Source: Raphanus sativus (Eukaryota > Streptophyta > Magnoliopsida > Brassicales > Brassicaceae). From it: a stretch of 64,000 nt of DNA. Positions 24,151-37,212 of this stretch are shown here, piece by piece (position 1 is the first letter of the stretch; each line of letters begins with the position of its first letter). The notes below the pieces were generated by a model. The model did not search any database. It was not told the DNA's origin and saw only the letters and a program-made list of their open reading frames with translations. Location: positions 19,126,998 through 19,190,997 of the forward strand of contig NC_079516.1 in the NCBI RefSeq assembly GCF_000801105.2, read 5' to 3'. The position numbers were made by a program, and so were the translations under genes.

Positions 24151-25845
24151 ATAAATTTTTATAAAATAATTATTTAATTTAATTAATATAAAATATATAT
24201 TTATAATAAAAATTATATATTTTTAAAATTTAATTTTTTAAAAATTACCATATTTTTTAAAAAAAATTACTTTTCTTTTCATTTTTTAAATGCTTTCGGG
24301 TTGGCGGGTACCTGCAATCCAAAATCTACCAACCCACACCCTTCCAAATAAAATATTCATACTCCGTATCCGCAAATCAATTTTTTTCAAATATATCCGT
24401 CTTTTGAACCGGAACTAAACCGTAAACCAAATACATCCAATTTTTTAAAATAAAATTATATACCCACAAATATTAATTATATTTAGTTTCTAAATAACTA
24501 TATATACTAAAATACTATTTATTAATCAAATTACCCAAATATTTTTATCCATAAATCTAAAACAAAAGTTTTCATATTTATTTATTTATATGTAAACATA
24601 GTAATATAAATGCTATTAATTGTTATTGATATTATATATATACATAATGGTATGAGCATGGGGAATCAAAGAATAGTTATAGATAATTATATGCCAAATA
24701 CTGGCGGTTGTTATTCAAAAACGTGGGTTATAAATTGAACAAAAAATATTTCCCTAGAATATAAGAAAGAGAAGTTTTAATAAACTGAAAAATTACGTGT
24801 AAGTATTGGAGTATATTTATATGTGATTAATGGTAGTTAATTATTAAAAATAAAATTTAAAAAGTGGATACAACTAATATCAATTGGTCATGCTGGAGAA
24901 TTAATAAAATAGATACTTGCTGAGCTTATGTTACAGAAATGGTTTTCCACTTTTGCAAACCAGTAACCTCTCTTGGCGAGGTCGTGTTTTGCTTTCACAA
25001 ACTTTTTCGAGAACGACAATTGGACTTAAATTACAAATCATATTCTGGGCTTCGTTCAATATTGTGTGCTATTAGAACTTAGTCCACTTAAAGGTGGTTT
25101 CAAATTTGTAAAGGATAACTCCCAGAAAACGCTGCCGTTCTGGGCTGGACTGGGCTGATGCTTTTTTTTGTCTTTTAATTTAATGAAGAAAGCCTTTATC
25201 TGGGCTGTTTGATTTATTAAGTTGGTTTATGATGTATTCAAGTCGAAAACAAGAAATACGAACCTTATAAAGACCCGAAATGGCAAGAAGAAAATAACAA
25301 AAAAGAAAATAGATAAGCAACAAAAGATTCGCAAAGCAACAGGAAAAAATCCAGCCTGTAAAAGATTTAGGAATCTCTCACTAGTATTGAAAAGGAAATA
25401 AATTATTTGTATGAAAGAAAAACATAAACATTATTACTCGTAGTGTGTAATAATACTATAAACCAATGATTTGAAGAAAAAATTTCATAGATGACCGTTG
25501 AACTGAATCAATTGTTATTCACTGTCACTACAGCAGAAGCCATGAATAATTAATACACTGCTAATAAACACACCATAAATTAATTGTTTTATCATAAGGA
25601 AAAAAGAATCCTAGAACACTTATTCTATTTTCTGTCGAGCTTTGAACTATTATTCTTTTTTTAGCACTTTTGAACTATTATTCAAAAGATGATATTTTGT
25701 ATGTACTATTACTCAAAAGATGGTATTTTGTATGTTTCAGACGAAAATAAATTGACAAAAGCATTTTTCTCCACCAAAAATAAATCTCTTAATTATTTTG
25801 TGGTACGATACATCTTTTTCAGAAACCCCCTTTAGCCTTTAGGCT
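24151..25845. other. AT-rich intergenic stretch upstream of the GH17 gene
   Basis: No gene or RNA recognised. It holds AT-rich sequence with scattered ACCCGC-type fragments near 24290-24420 related to the tandem repeat upstream. The last ~150 bp are promoter sequence of the GH17 gene. Confidence 0.5.
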
Positions 25846-25849
25846 TCAG

Positions 25850-25858
25850 TTATATATA
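25850..25858 (+). promoter_or_regulatory. TATA box and CT-rich leader of the GH17 gene
   Basis: TTATATATAAC lies about 200 bp upstream of the ATG at 26055. It is followed by a pyrimidine-rich tract (CTCTCTCTTTCTCATTTTTC, 25881-25930) typical of plant 5' leaders. Confidence 0.5.
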
Positions 25859-26054
25859 ACTCTTTTGAAGCAAACTTGTTCTCTCTCTTTCTCATTTTTC
25901 TTTTCTTTTTTCTCTCATATCTATTTTTTATATATATTTGTTTGTCTTGGTTGGATTTTGTTCTCGTGGGCTACTTGAGAGAACCTCGAGACTTGTCTTG
26001 TCTTTATGCTTCAGAAGCAAATCAAAGCATCTCCAAGATTTGCAAGCTCCATCC

Positions 26055-28312
26055 ATGGCTGCCCTTCTTCTCCTTTTCCTTTTCCTCTTTGCAAGCTCTG
26101 CTCTCTCCCAAGGTAAACATTTCTGAAACTTATTTCTTATGAATCTTCAAATCAACTAAAGCCCATTTGTTTAGTTTTATAAATATCTGGAATCTTTATG
26201 TTTTTGTCTGTTTCTTTGTGTGTTCTTTCGCTGGAGAAGAGATCCCTCATCTCTCTGTTATACACAGTCTTTTTATAGTACTTTTTACTAATTTGCAAAT
26301 GTGTTCTTGTGCTTATTTCATGTGCAAATCTTGGTTTGTTATACATAGAAAAAACTGATATTTTCAGGGAATTTCTTTTTATATGTTCGATTCTAGATTC
26401 TGGGTATTCTTTATTTCATTTTTTACTTGCAAACGAGAAAAAAGAAGACTTTACTTAATATTCTTAGTTCTTTAACAAGCTTCCATCTTTTTAATGAAAA
26501 TGAGAATCTCAAGATATTGCATCCCAGCTCATATGCTTCCAGTACTCTCTTCTGAGAAATTACATCTTGGCCAAACTGCCCTCGGAGATAGTTGAATCCA
26601 TAGCCTTATTCCAAGGGCATTTTAGACTTTTGCTCACTATGTTCTGCACATACTAAGAAACTTTATGACTTTTTTTGCATTAAGCATTTGATTTTCTAAA
26701 CGTTTTATTGAGAAATGGACCGACCAATTGACTGATTTTCATGCTAATTGTACTGAAATATTAAGCTAATTGTTTTCTATTATACATTTCAGATTCTTTG
26801 ATCGGTGTGAACATTGGAACAGAAGTCACAGACATGCCAAGTCCAACACAAGTAGTAACACTCCTCAAATCACAAAACATCAACCGCGTCCGTCTCTACG
26901 ACGCAGACCGCTCCATGCTCCTAGCCTTCGCTCACACAGGCATCCAACTCATCATCTCGGTCCCTAACGACCAGCTCCTCGGCATCAGCCAGTCAAACGC
27001 AACCGCAGCAAACTGGGTCACCAGAAACGTGGCCGCTTACTACCCCGCGACCAACATCACAACAATAGCCGTCGGCTCAGAAGTCCTCACCTCCTTACCA
27101 AACGCAGCTCCCGTCCTCGTCTCTGCCCTCAAGTACATCCAAGCCGCTCTCATCACGGCCAATCTCGACCGTCAGATCAAAGTCTCCACTCCTCACGCTT
27201 CCACCATCATTCTTGATTCTTTCCCTCCTTCCCAGGCCTTCTTCAACAAGACTTGGGATCCTGTCATCGTCCCTCTCCTCGAGTTCCTCCAGTCCACTGG
27301 ATCCCCGTTGATGCTAAACGTGTACCCTTACTTCGACTACGTTCAGTCTAACGGCGTTATACCGTTGGACTACGCGCTGTTCCAGCCTCTCCAGGCCAAC
27401 AAAGAAGCTGTGGACGCCAACACTTTGCTGCATTACACCAACGTGTTCGATGCGATCGTAGACGCGGCTTACTTCGCTATGTCTTACCTCAACTTCACCA
27501 ACATTCCTATAGTGGTCACCGAGTCCGGCTGGCCGTCGAAAGGAGACGGTCCGGAGCACGATGCCACGGTGGAGAATGCCAACACTTACAACAGCAACTT
27601 GATACAGCACGTGATCAACAAGACCGGGACGCCGAAACACCCGGGAGTTCCCGTTGCCACCTACATATACGAGCTTTACAATGAGGATACGAGGCCTGGA
27701 CCTTTGTCTGAGAAGAACTGGGGGCTGTTTCATACGAACGGGACTCCGGTCTACACGCTGCGTTTGGCTGGCGCGGGGGCCATTCTTGCGAATGATACTA
27801 CGAACCAGACGTTTTGTGTGGCGAAGGAGAGGGTTGATAAGAAGATGCTTCAGGCGGCTCTTGATTGGGCTTGCGGTCCAGGGAAGGTTGATTGCTCGGA
27901 GTTGATGCAGGGTGAATCTTGCTATGAGCCTGACGATGTGGTTGCTCATTCTAGTTATGCGTTTAATGCTTATTACCAGAAGATGGGGAAAGCTTCGGGG
28001 AGCTGTGACTTCAAAGGAGTTGCTACGGTTACTACCACTGATCCAAGTAATGTGAAAAACGTTACTCTCTTTCACCTCTTTGTTCTGTTACTGATCCATG
28101 TTGTTCTGATTCTCTCTGCAGGTAGAGGAACTTGTGTGTTCCCTGGAAGTGCTAAAAGCAATCAGACACTTGGACACAACACAACGGCGTTGGCCCCTTC
28201 AGCGAACTCCACAACCTCTGGCTGCATCCCACATCACTATCACCCGCACGCTTCCTCTGTTAACTTAACACTCCTGTCCCTTCTACTCCTCATTGCCTTA
28301 GTATTCTTGTAG
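26055..28312 (+). CDS. GPI-anchored glucan endo-1,3-beta-glucosidase (GH17 plus X8/CBM43); exons 26055-26112, 26793-28046, 28122-28312
   Basis: Hydrolyses callose-type beta-1,3-glucan at the cell surface or plasmodesmata. The model gives 500 aa: a signal peptide (MAALLLLFLFLFASSALSQ) in exon 1, a phase-1 intron of 680 bp (GTAAAC..TTTCAG), then the GH17 domain from DSLIGVNIGTEV. The proton-donor motif IAVGSEV has Glu at about residue 116 and the nucleophile motif VTESGWPS has Glu at about 263. The Cys-rich X8 domain runs from FCVAKERVDKKMLQ (about 360) to GTCVFPGS, and the hydrophobic C-terminus suits a GPI signal. The third exon follows a 75-bp GT-AG intron (28047-28121) that is in frame and has no stop, so the unspliced reading frame is also open. 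Splicing restores the usual TTTDPSRGTCVFPG. Many N-glycosylation sites are present. Length and layout fit the Arabidopsis At2g01630/At1g66250 type. Confidence 0.93.
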
Positions 28313-28685
28313 AAACTCGGAGAAGAAGAAGAACAACTCTTAGTTCTTGTTTCTTTAATTTTAGCTTCTTTCCTTGCAACAGTTGAGTGGTTCTGTTCTC
28401 TCTCCTTGTTTTAGTTGTCTACCCGGTTTTGTCCATCATCTCCTTTTAAAAGGAGTTCATTTAAAGGGTAGCGTGTAGGTTGCGCTTCAGGAGATCATCC
28501 ATGACTGTAACTAATCTATGTGTTGAAAAGCTTGATTCTTTTTTTTTCTATCCAATCCATGTCTCATAATAATATTTCATCATAATCAAAGGTTTTCACA
28601 TACTAACATGAACAAAGATATAGAGAAGAATAAGTTTGTTTAGCTTTTGATAGTAACAAGCTTGGTGCTAAAGCAACATGTTTGT

Positions 28686-29767
28686 TTAAATTTGATAGTC
28701 GAAAGCGTCATAAGGGTTTGTAGTACCAGCCCTGTAGTGACAAGCTTGACACTCAAACATAGGCTGAACAGAATGATCAGCGGTCACAATATCATGCCTT
28801 AGACTGCTGTGACTTGAGCAATAGGGTTTATTGCAGAACCTGCACTTCGGAAGCACAAGCCAACATTCAAGACACAGACTGTCTCCACCGCACGCTGCCT
28901 CTTGAATCTCAGTGTCTGATCCTAGGCACACCGAACACTCCGTGCATCTAGGGACGCAGAACCAGCATCCCCTGCACTTCCGTTCATGCCTTCTCCCACG
29001 GTTCTTCAAACCAAGAAACACACACAATGTTAAAACTCCAATGATATCTTATTTTATTCAAAGGTTCAGTTTTACTTACACATGACGCTCTCGAGCAAGA
29101 GGGAATCATCATGACTTGGTCGCATTTGGGACAGACCTCGACATCTACGGCTCCCTCGTGAGGAAGGTGAGTGGAGAGTGCTGAGAGATGGTCTTTAGTG
29201 AAGCGGTGGACGCCGTTGATGTGAAGTGTCTCCATCTTTGTTAAGGATTCAACGCATCCAATGATTCCTTCTGGAGTCAGTTCAGTGCATCCTGGCACAA
29301 TTATCTTTTGAAAACAGAGTTCGTTCAGACAGTGAGACAGACATATCATTTTCTTCAGACAAAACAGAAACTCTTTGTCGGAAACTAATCGGTTTCGTTA
29401 TGATTCAATCAGAATTTACCTTTCTGATGAGAGGATTTGCGTCCACAACACGTCGAAGCCCCATGTCGGTGATCCTAAGACAGTGTCGGAGGATCAGAGT
29501 GTTTAATTTTCCGGCGGATTTGGTAGTGATCTCCCATAGAATATCATCGGTTAGACGAGAGCTTAGTGGTTGTTCAACAACGATCTTTGTCCATAACGCA
29601 GTTTCGTCTCTGATCGCGTCTCTTAAGGACCGTGAAACGCCGGTCATGGAGAGAAGCTCGAAGAGAGAGTGGAGATAAGGAAGAACAATCAGTAAAACCT
29701 CGTGAGCTGATCTTGATGTTGGCCATTCTTCTTCTTCTTCTTCTTTTTCTTTCTCCTCCGTCCTCAT
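28686..29767 (-). CDS. SKIP14: SKIP14-like F-box protein; exons 29767-29420, 29304-29080, 29003-28686
   Basis: Likely substrate adaptor of an SCF ubiquitin ligase. The model gives 296 aa, close to the ~300 aa of Arabidopsis SKIP14. All three exons join in phase 0 at GT-AG sites. The N-terminus has an acidic Glu-rich run encoded by a CTT repeat (29731-29751 on plus). An F-box-like helix region follows (VLLIVLPYLHSLFELLSMTG, VSRSLRDAI), then leucine-rich-repeat-like sequence (LNTLILRHCLRITDMGLRRV and IIVPGCTELTPEGI). The C-terminal third is very rich in cysteine (CPKCDQV, KCRGCWFCVPRCTEC, CLECW, CRFCNKPYC), probably metal-binding. It is tail to tail with the GH17 gene, 373 bp between stops. No frame breaks were seen. 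The symbol rests on recognising the Cys-rich tail and layout, not on a search. Confidence 0.82.
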
Positions 29768-32736
29768 GTTTATCGGCTGTTGTCTGTTTCTAAATATCCT
29801 TAATTTCTCTGTTCTTTTTTCCTTAACTCATCTTTTAAGCGATGAATCATTACGAAAGAAAAGAAGAGAGAATTTTGACCAAAAAAAAAGAAAAGAAGAG
29901 AGAAACAAAAGGTTCAAATAAATTTGCTCGCTCAGATCTTTTTGGGCTGTTTCTGAGCCCAAAACCCTCTTGTGAATTAGAATAGAGTGTATAAGTGATG
30001 AGTCATAACAGCGATCGCTAATTAGTGTCGTTTAACAATAGCAGATTATCAGGTCTAGGCGTTTGGTACTCGGTTTTGATTTCCAGTTCGACTACCGTAT
30101 AACCTCTTTAAATTAATAATCTATAAATTAAGATTAGGATCATTTGGGTATTTACAAAAGTTGATTCGATTTTAGTTTGGTTATTTCGGTTTTCAATTCA
30201 ATTCGAATAGCAAAATTAGAAACTGGTTAACCTTCAAAAAAATTTGGGTCCAACTTATTTCTGGTTGGTATCGTATTTTCGTGTAGTTATGGATAATATG
30301 AATTCGAACGTCAGATAATCTTGGTTGTTCAGATAAAAATATTAAATACTCAAATAGTACTAAATATTTCAGATAAAATTATTTGGGTAATTGGGTTTTA
30401 TAAATATTATTTTAAGATATTTGGTTATTTAGAAACCAAATATGATTGATATTTTAAGTATATAATCTGTATTTAAAAATTTTAAATATTCATTCGGTTT
30501 TCGGTTTAGTATTAATTTTTGGTGTTAATATATAAGCTTTGTTCAAATATTTATCTCAATTCCTAATTTATATGCTTAATAGATTCTGAACCATCTTTCA
30601 AAGGGTGGGTAAAATTTTTTATTTTAATTTTCTTTGAAAAATTTAATTTTTATATTTGAGTTTTTTTTGTAATCATATTTGTGTTTAATATTAATTTAAT
30701 TTGATAGAATAATCCTTTAAATATATAAGTTACATAATTGAACATAACATTTATCAAGATGTTATATTCCTGTTTCAATAGAATAGATGCCTACAAAGAA
30801 TGATAGCAAATATACATGTATGTATTATTGATAGTTTTGTTGTTGCCAACAACATAACAATTAAAATTGATATTTCTTTACATATTAAGCTTTAAAATGA
30901 GTAGGACAATGGAAGTTCAATTGGTCAAGTTGTTTGATCAATGATTTATTAATGCTTTTACACTGAAAAGTTTGTGTTTCAATTTTTGGAGAAAATAAAT
31001 TATGCAAAATATTGGAAAAATACTTAGAAGAGATCTACAGCATAGCACAAATAGTACTGTTAGGAATGGTTTACATAGGACAGTTCAGGATGATACAATC
31101 ATACATGACTGTCATACATGAATCCTCATAAGCCATGTAGAATTGCCGGCTATAATATCATCCATGCAATATTTTTTATAATTTATAATAACATTATTAA
31201 CCGGTGTTAAAAAACAAACATAGTTTAAAAGGTCAACACTATATATTATATATGTACGTACATCATTTAAAAAAAAAACTAGCATCATTAACTACATGAA
31301 ATACAATAATTAGAAAATAGTCATAATATATTAATAGATAAAATATATTTTTATTCCTCTCTTTCTTTTTCTTTTCTTTACCGTTCATCTGTTCCATCTT
31401 CGATCACTTTACTTCTTGTCTCACCTCAATCACTTTCATCTGTAGCATTGCCGCCGTTTTCCTTCCACCACTGCCACCATTCATCATATTTTTACCTCCT
31501 TCCCCTTTCTCTTCTTCCTTTCCACCTTATGGGATATTTTCTCATTCTCATCAAAATTCAGGCAACTTAACCATCTTCTCTGCTAATCATTTATCTTCAA
31601 TTTACATCGTGATTATTCTTCTTTTGAAATATAATATTTGTTATGTACTATTCTATTTAGAGAATATAGGGCAGAAATATGACTTTACATTAAAGAAATG
31701 TATTATATTTTGTTGTTACGTTGTTTTTATGAAAATTGATTTATATTTATTGATCAAGACTAAGTAATTACAAAACAATAACATATCAATACTAATGGCC
31801 AAGAATGTGTTAAAATAATGTGAACCAGCAATGCAAAAACTATACCGTTTGGATAAATAATATAGTATAATATATAATATCGTATTAAGTTTCAGAATTG
31901 AAAGAAAATGAACAACTTCAGCTACAAATTCACCAAATCTTCCGTAAATTGTATGTCTTCATACACCATAAGATTGTCATGTTTTACTTCTGAAAAAACA
32001 AAATTTACTACTAAATCAAAAACGAACATAATTTCAGTTTACTACAAAAGTTATTATTCTCTCCACTTCGTTAAAAATGCTATTTGAAAGAATTTATATA
32101 GATTTTTTTCTTGTTAATTCTATCAATTTAATTAATAGTGTTTGACAATTGGTCAACTGCCACCAATTCAATTAATTGTTGACAATTTGTCATACGGGAG
32201 AATTATCAAAAAGTGAAATTTTAAGTTTGAGGAACGTTAACCGCACCAATAACTTATTTGGAAAATCAGTGAAGACTCACATATAAGGGTTATGATCGAT
32301 GTTTTGTAGGACCAGTCTAGAATCCACGGAACGGATAGGATCCACATGATGTGTTGTCAAATAAATAAAATTATTCATAATATTAAATATTTTGTAATTA
32401 ATATTAACTTAAATTAGATATAAATTACATTGAAATTTTAAAATACATTTTTGTGTAACAAAATAGAATGAATATCACAAAGTGATTGAGTCTTAGACGG
32501 ATAATGCAATTAACTTACAATCCACACCAATTAGATCGATACAAAACGCTTAACTACTTGCAATGTAAGGTAATAACTTATATTGCTTTATCAGCATATT
32601 AGAACTAAAGTCAACATCTCATTGGTACAGGATGATCATTTCATGCAAAACAATGCAACCACATTGAGTGCTGGTTCTAAACTATTAATATTTGACATGG
32701 TCAAAGTTTTTTTTTGGGTCAAATTTTAGCGTGAGT
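29768..32736. other. AT-rich intergenic stretch
   Basis: Upstream of the SKIP14-like start. It contains a decayed Helitron-type hairpin (about 30590-30615), a pyrimidine-rich stretch at about 31350-31530 and otherwise AT-rich sequence. No gene or RNA could be supported. Confidence 0.45.
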
Positions 32737-33713
32737 ATACATTTCATCATACATTCTGGCGGAAGAGAGAAGAGAGAAGAGAGAAGAAAGAGAAAGGAGA
32801 TCTGTGTCGATTCTGGCGTACGGCCGGTACATGAGTGTCTGTGCCGTCGCCGGAACTCTCTTTTATTTAGTCTAGTCGTCCTTTGTTTACTTCTCCACCG
32901 TCTCCCAGTCACGATTGCCTTGTCGGAACTCTAGTCTAAGACTTTCTTCTATTGGTGATTCGGGGAGTTACTTGACGGGGGCGGTTCTTAATCCGGAGTG
33001 AAGACGCGGTCGTGGGAAAAGGTGGTGTAGTGAAGCGGTTGGTCTGCCTTTATTTTGTTTCCGGGAGGCGAAGGCTTTAATAGCTCTGTCGCCGCCGACC
33101 CTTGCTACCGGAAGGAGGAAGCGTTTGTCCACTACTATGTCGCCGCCTCTTGTCCTCGGGGTGGGAAGGCTTCTACAGTCTTGTACCGCCGAGTTTTAGT
33201 TTTATTTTAAGTTTAGTTGATGGTTAGGGTTTGTGATTTGTCGGTGAATCCGGTTTCTAGCTTTGCTTGTGGATCTATGGCTCGCGTTGGTGCAGAGAGG
33301 GATGAACGCTCGAAGAGATCGAGGAGATTATTCCTAGTGGAGAAAAGCATGAAAGCTAAGAGATGGTTGTGGTTGGTGGCTCGCCAGTCTGCGAGTTCCA
33401 ACGGATCGAGCTGTGGTGTTTAGAACCGGCGGTGTTTCCGACTGTTTAGAACCGGCGGTGTTTCCGACGAGGCAGCAATTGAGTCGAGGCAGAGAGGGCG
33501 CATGGCGTCGCATGGAAGAATACCGCAATAAGCGGTTAGGCCTCCTCGTCGTTGGGCCTGCGGAAAAATGTACGGGTTTGGTTGGGAATGGAGCGTAGGC
33601 ATGTTCAGTGTGTAGCTTATTGGGCTTTGCCTATGTTTTTAAGCTTTGTAGTCGGCTTTGTAGTCCGTTTTAATATAAATCTTTGATGAAAAAAAACATA
33701 CATTTCACCATAC
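32737..33713 (+). mobile_element. PolyA retroposon with target duplication (Sadhu- or LINE-like, ~0.94 kb)
   Basis: A GC-richer block in AT-rich DNA runs from about 32755 to an A-run (GATGAAAAAAAAC, ending 33696). It is flanked by an imperfect direct repeat: ATACATTTCATCATAC (32737-32752) and ATACATTTCACCATAC (33698-33713). A 3' polyA plus a ~16-bp target duplication is the signature of LINE-machinery insertion. No long ORF survives. Size, lack of coding and polyA tail resemble the Sadhu retroposons of Arabidopsis, but a truncated LINE is possible. It contains a 24-bp direct repeat (TTTAGAACCGGCGGTGTTTC) at about 33420 and 33444. Confidence 0.7.
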
Positions 33714-33733
33714 ACAATAATGTTGGTGTTACA

Positions 33734-33981
33734 CAGGGGCGCCCTTGAGGTAAGCGGGAGAAACGGCTGCTTCCAGCCCTACTAAAATATTAACTTTAGC
33801 GGCCACAATTTGTAAGAGTTTATTCATTAGCCTAGTGGTAATGGTGAAGCTTGAGCAGTTGGAGGTTGAGGGTTCAACGCTTATGTAAGGTTAATTTTTA
33901 AACCTTTTTAAATAACTGAATATAAATAGGCCACTTTTTTTGGCTCTGCTTCCAGTCTGATAATTACAAGGACCGGCTCTG
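33734..33981. mobile_element. hAT miniature element (248 bp), CAGNGGCG family
   Basis: Starts CAGGGGCGCCC and ends GGACCGGCTCTG. It is flanked by a perfect 8-bp duplication GTGTTACA (33726-33733 and 33982-33989). The 8-bp target site and CAG...CTG ends identify an hAT-type non-autonomous element. It contains a tRNA-like stretch (CCTAGTGGTAATGG...GAGGGTTCAAC). Confidence 0.85.
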
Positions 33982-34530
33982 GTGTTACAAAATAAATTAT
34001 AAAAAAATTAGGGGCCACTTGTCCTATGACCCTATCTATCAAACTAGGTCCGCCACATTGCTAAGGACCATGAGTTAAGAACTAATTTACATTGTTATGG
34101 TTCATGGCCTAAAGAGACTATATACCTAAGGTACATGACTCCAGAGTGAAAAAGGAAAATTATTAAAGGCATATCTTTTCTGCAAGTCTAGAGCATGTGA
34201 ACACGCCTAAACTTCAGTGAAAGCTGAAGCCATAGACATTCACGGGATGTCCATCGTCAGACTATATAAATAGTACTTTTATCTAGTTATGTGTATTTGA
34301 TCAAAAAAAATCTAGTTATGTGTATACTCTAAGCCAGTTTATCTTGTCTTATACAAGAATTGATTTCCTTGCCGAAGTAAGATGGAATGAATGCAGAGCA
34401 GTGCCTCGATGAGGAAAAAAGAAGCATTCGCCTATGGCAGCAAAAATTTTGATAATTTTTTACTAATCTCATATAATATAATTATTTTTTGGTAAAATTC
34501 ATGGCGTATAAATATAATTTATAATAATGT

Positions 34531-35179
34531 GGGTGATTGGTTCAGCTTTATCTTCCTACTTTAGCTTTATTTATTTTTAAAACACTAAACTTTACCAATC
34601 ATGTTGTAGCTTTATTTTTGTTAGTCAAAGCCTACAACAAATTACTACTAACTTTTACCAATCATGCTTTAGATTTATTTTTAAAGCTACAGCAAAAAAT
34701 CTAAAGCAAATTTTTTTCTTATGATTTTTAGGCAAAAAACATACATCCTTGTTTTATAGGCTGTAGAAGCTTTAAAATGAAAAAAAACTATTTATGATAT
34801 CAAATAAATTAGATAATCATAATAGAAACATTTATAAATATTTTATTTCAATTCTAGGTGTTTTCAAAACTTTTGAAATATTTTAAATAACATAAACTAT
34901 TATTTCTATATCATATTTTAAATAACAGTAAACTTTGATAATTTATAAAAATCATTAATATAAACTATTTTAGTTGATAAAAATAATTATTTTACATTTA
35001 CATCACATATTTTATTTTGAAATATCTACAACATATAATCTACAACTACAACAAATTTAACTACAACAAAAGTTTCTACAAAAAAATCTACAGCAACAAC
35101 CTTGCAGCTACAACAAACTTACCTACAGCTGAACTATTACAGCTAAATTTTCATAACTACAGTCGAACCAATCGCCCCC
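34531..35179. mobile_element. Long MITE with GATTGGTTC termini (~650 bp)
   Basis: The left end GGGTGATTGGTTCAGC and the right end CGAACCAATCGCCCCC are inverted. The interior has many repeats of TACAACA/CTACAGC on the right half and their complements (TGTTGTAG, GCTTTA) on the left. No coding potential. The target duplication could not be fixed, so the superfamily is open. A related left-end fragment lies at about 36338. Confidence 0.55.
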
Positions 35180-36530
35180 AATATAAGTGCAATACGTTCA
35201 AAGCTTTGTAGTAACTAGAACAAGGACAAATACAGACTTACTGAAAACCTGGATTCTTAAGTGACCATAATTAAAAGTAGTTATATTATATATATAGTTA
35301 AAATAAAAAATTTGGTAAGTTTTTTTGTATAGAAATATATTTTATAATTTTAAATTAATATTTAGTTTGTTAATTTAGTTTTTAATCTGTTTTTGTTTTA
35401 TGATCGTATACACTATAGTTGCAGAAGTTTTTTTTATGATCAAGTTTTTTGTAATTGCTTCTGTCTGCAGTAGACGCTCGCACGGCTCTGAATGGATGGA
35501 AACACTATTTTCTGGCCCTTTCAATTAAAACATCATCAGCTAAAAGCATCTCCAACCATGCACTTTAGTTTAATGAAAGAAAGATATCAAAATAAAAATT
35601 TAAGAGTTGATTGTTCCAACTATAAATTCTCCAAAACAAATTAGAGGTTTATTCATCTAAATTATAATCTTTGATATTAACAAAAATTAGTAATAATTAT
35701 AAAAATTCACAAATACATATAAAACATACATTTAATATTTATACACAATTTTCAATATTGTATAATAAAAGATGATATAAATTACATATATAATAAAACA
35801 ACATACATACACACAAATTTATCATAATTTTTTTTATTTTCTTTATTTATGTATTATTTAAGTGTTTATGTAATTTGATTTTCTTTAATGTATTTTATTG
35901 TGTGAGCTTTACTTAATGTTTTCGTTGTGTAAACTTTATTTTAATCGTCTGTAATATGTATTCTATTTATTTTATATTGGAGTACTTGAGTCATTGTACA
36001 TGCATTTGTGAAAAAATAATTATAAAAACAAAGGTTTAAATAGTAAAATCTCAAATTTGAAGATTTACTATTTAAAACATCAAAACCTGTGAATTTGAAG
36101 TTTGGTTGAAATGATAAAAACCTTCAAATTTGAGAATTTAAGGTTAAGTTAGAGATGCTCTGGCCTAAAAACACTGTGTGAGAACAAAACTAGGGTAAAC
36201 TCTCTTCCTTGTAAACTTTATGCTCTTGATTTCCTTTTGGTAATGTTAATTACACAATTTCCTTTTTAATCATAAGATATTGTTGACGAGAAACAAAAAA
36301 AAAACTACAAGGTTGTAAAATCAATTTACTATGTGGTGAATAGTTCAGCTTTATCTTCTTACTTTAGTTTTTCTTCGGTCATTTTTTCTTGCCAAAACGT
36401 AAAGAAAATAATTGTATTCAGCCATATAGGATTTATTTTTTGGATGAACTTTTTTTGTCAAAAAACTTATATTTGCAGACTTAGACTATAGTGATGATAT
36501 ATATCAATAACATTAAAGATTAGGGGTAGG
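35180..36530. other. AT-rich intergenic stretch
   Basis: No gene, RNA or complete element recognised. It includes a partial relative of the 34531 MITE near 36338. Confidence 0.4.
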
Positions 36531-37212
36531 CATTTTACCCGATACTCAATACCCGAACCTGTATCCGAACCGATCCGAAAACCCGAACAGAAATCTGAAC
36601 CGAAATAGCAAAATGTCTGAACAGGTATTGATTTAGGAGAGATTGGATATCCAAACCCGAACAGATAATATCCGAAACTTAATGAATACCCGAAGATAAC
36701 CGGACTTATGTATACTTACCTTTATATTTATAATTTACCTCTTTCATTTTATTTAAAATATTTATATTGTTACTACACATACTTTAAGATCATATAATCT
36801 ACATATAACTATGGAGAAAATGATTTGATACTCACTTAAAATGAATATCAATCTTTTTTTCATGTATTAACAAAAATTACATCCAATTCTAAATACAATA
36901 TCAAAATTAATGTCTATTTATATTTGAAACGTTATCTCCATATTTATTATTATTAAATCTATTAAAAAAATCAGTTAATCAAAAATTAAACCTTTTAATA
37001 CAACAAAATTAAAAAACTGAAATTTTAATTTTTTTCTTTCAAAATCTAAATATTCGAACCCAATCCAAAATAACCGAACTCAAATTAAAAATATCTGAAG
37101 CCGACCTGAAGTACAGAAATACATGAACATGTTCTATATCCCTGTATCAAAATACCTAAAAATCCAAAATACTCAATCTGAACCCAAACGAGTAGTCGAA
37201 TGTCCACCTCTA
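36531..37212. mobile_element. hAT non-autonomous element (682 bp), TAGGGGTGGGCA family
   Basis: Left end TAGGGGTAGGCA, right end TGTCCACCTCTA (complement TAGAGGTGGACA), flanked by TTAAAGAT (36523-36530) and TTAACGAT (37213-37220), an 8-bp duplication with one mismatch. Subterminal CCGAAC/ACCCGAA motifs are dense near both ends. Same family as the element at 58805. Confidence 0.75.

Noticed and set aside
27314..28075. Long open frame of 253 codons on the minus strand inside the GH17 gene
   Set aside because: It is antisense to conserved GH17/X8 coding sequence, arginine-rich as expected for a shadow frame, and has no family features.
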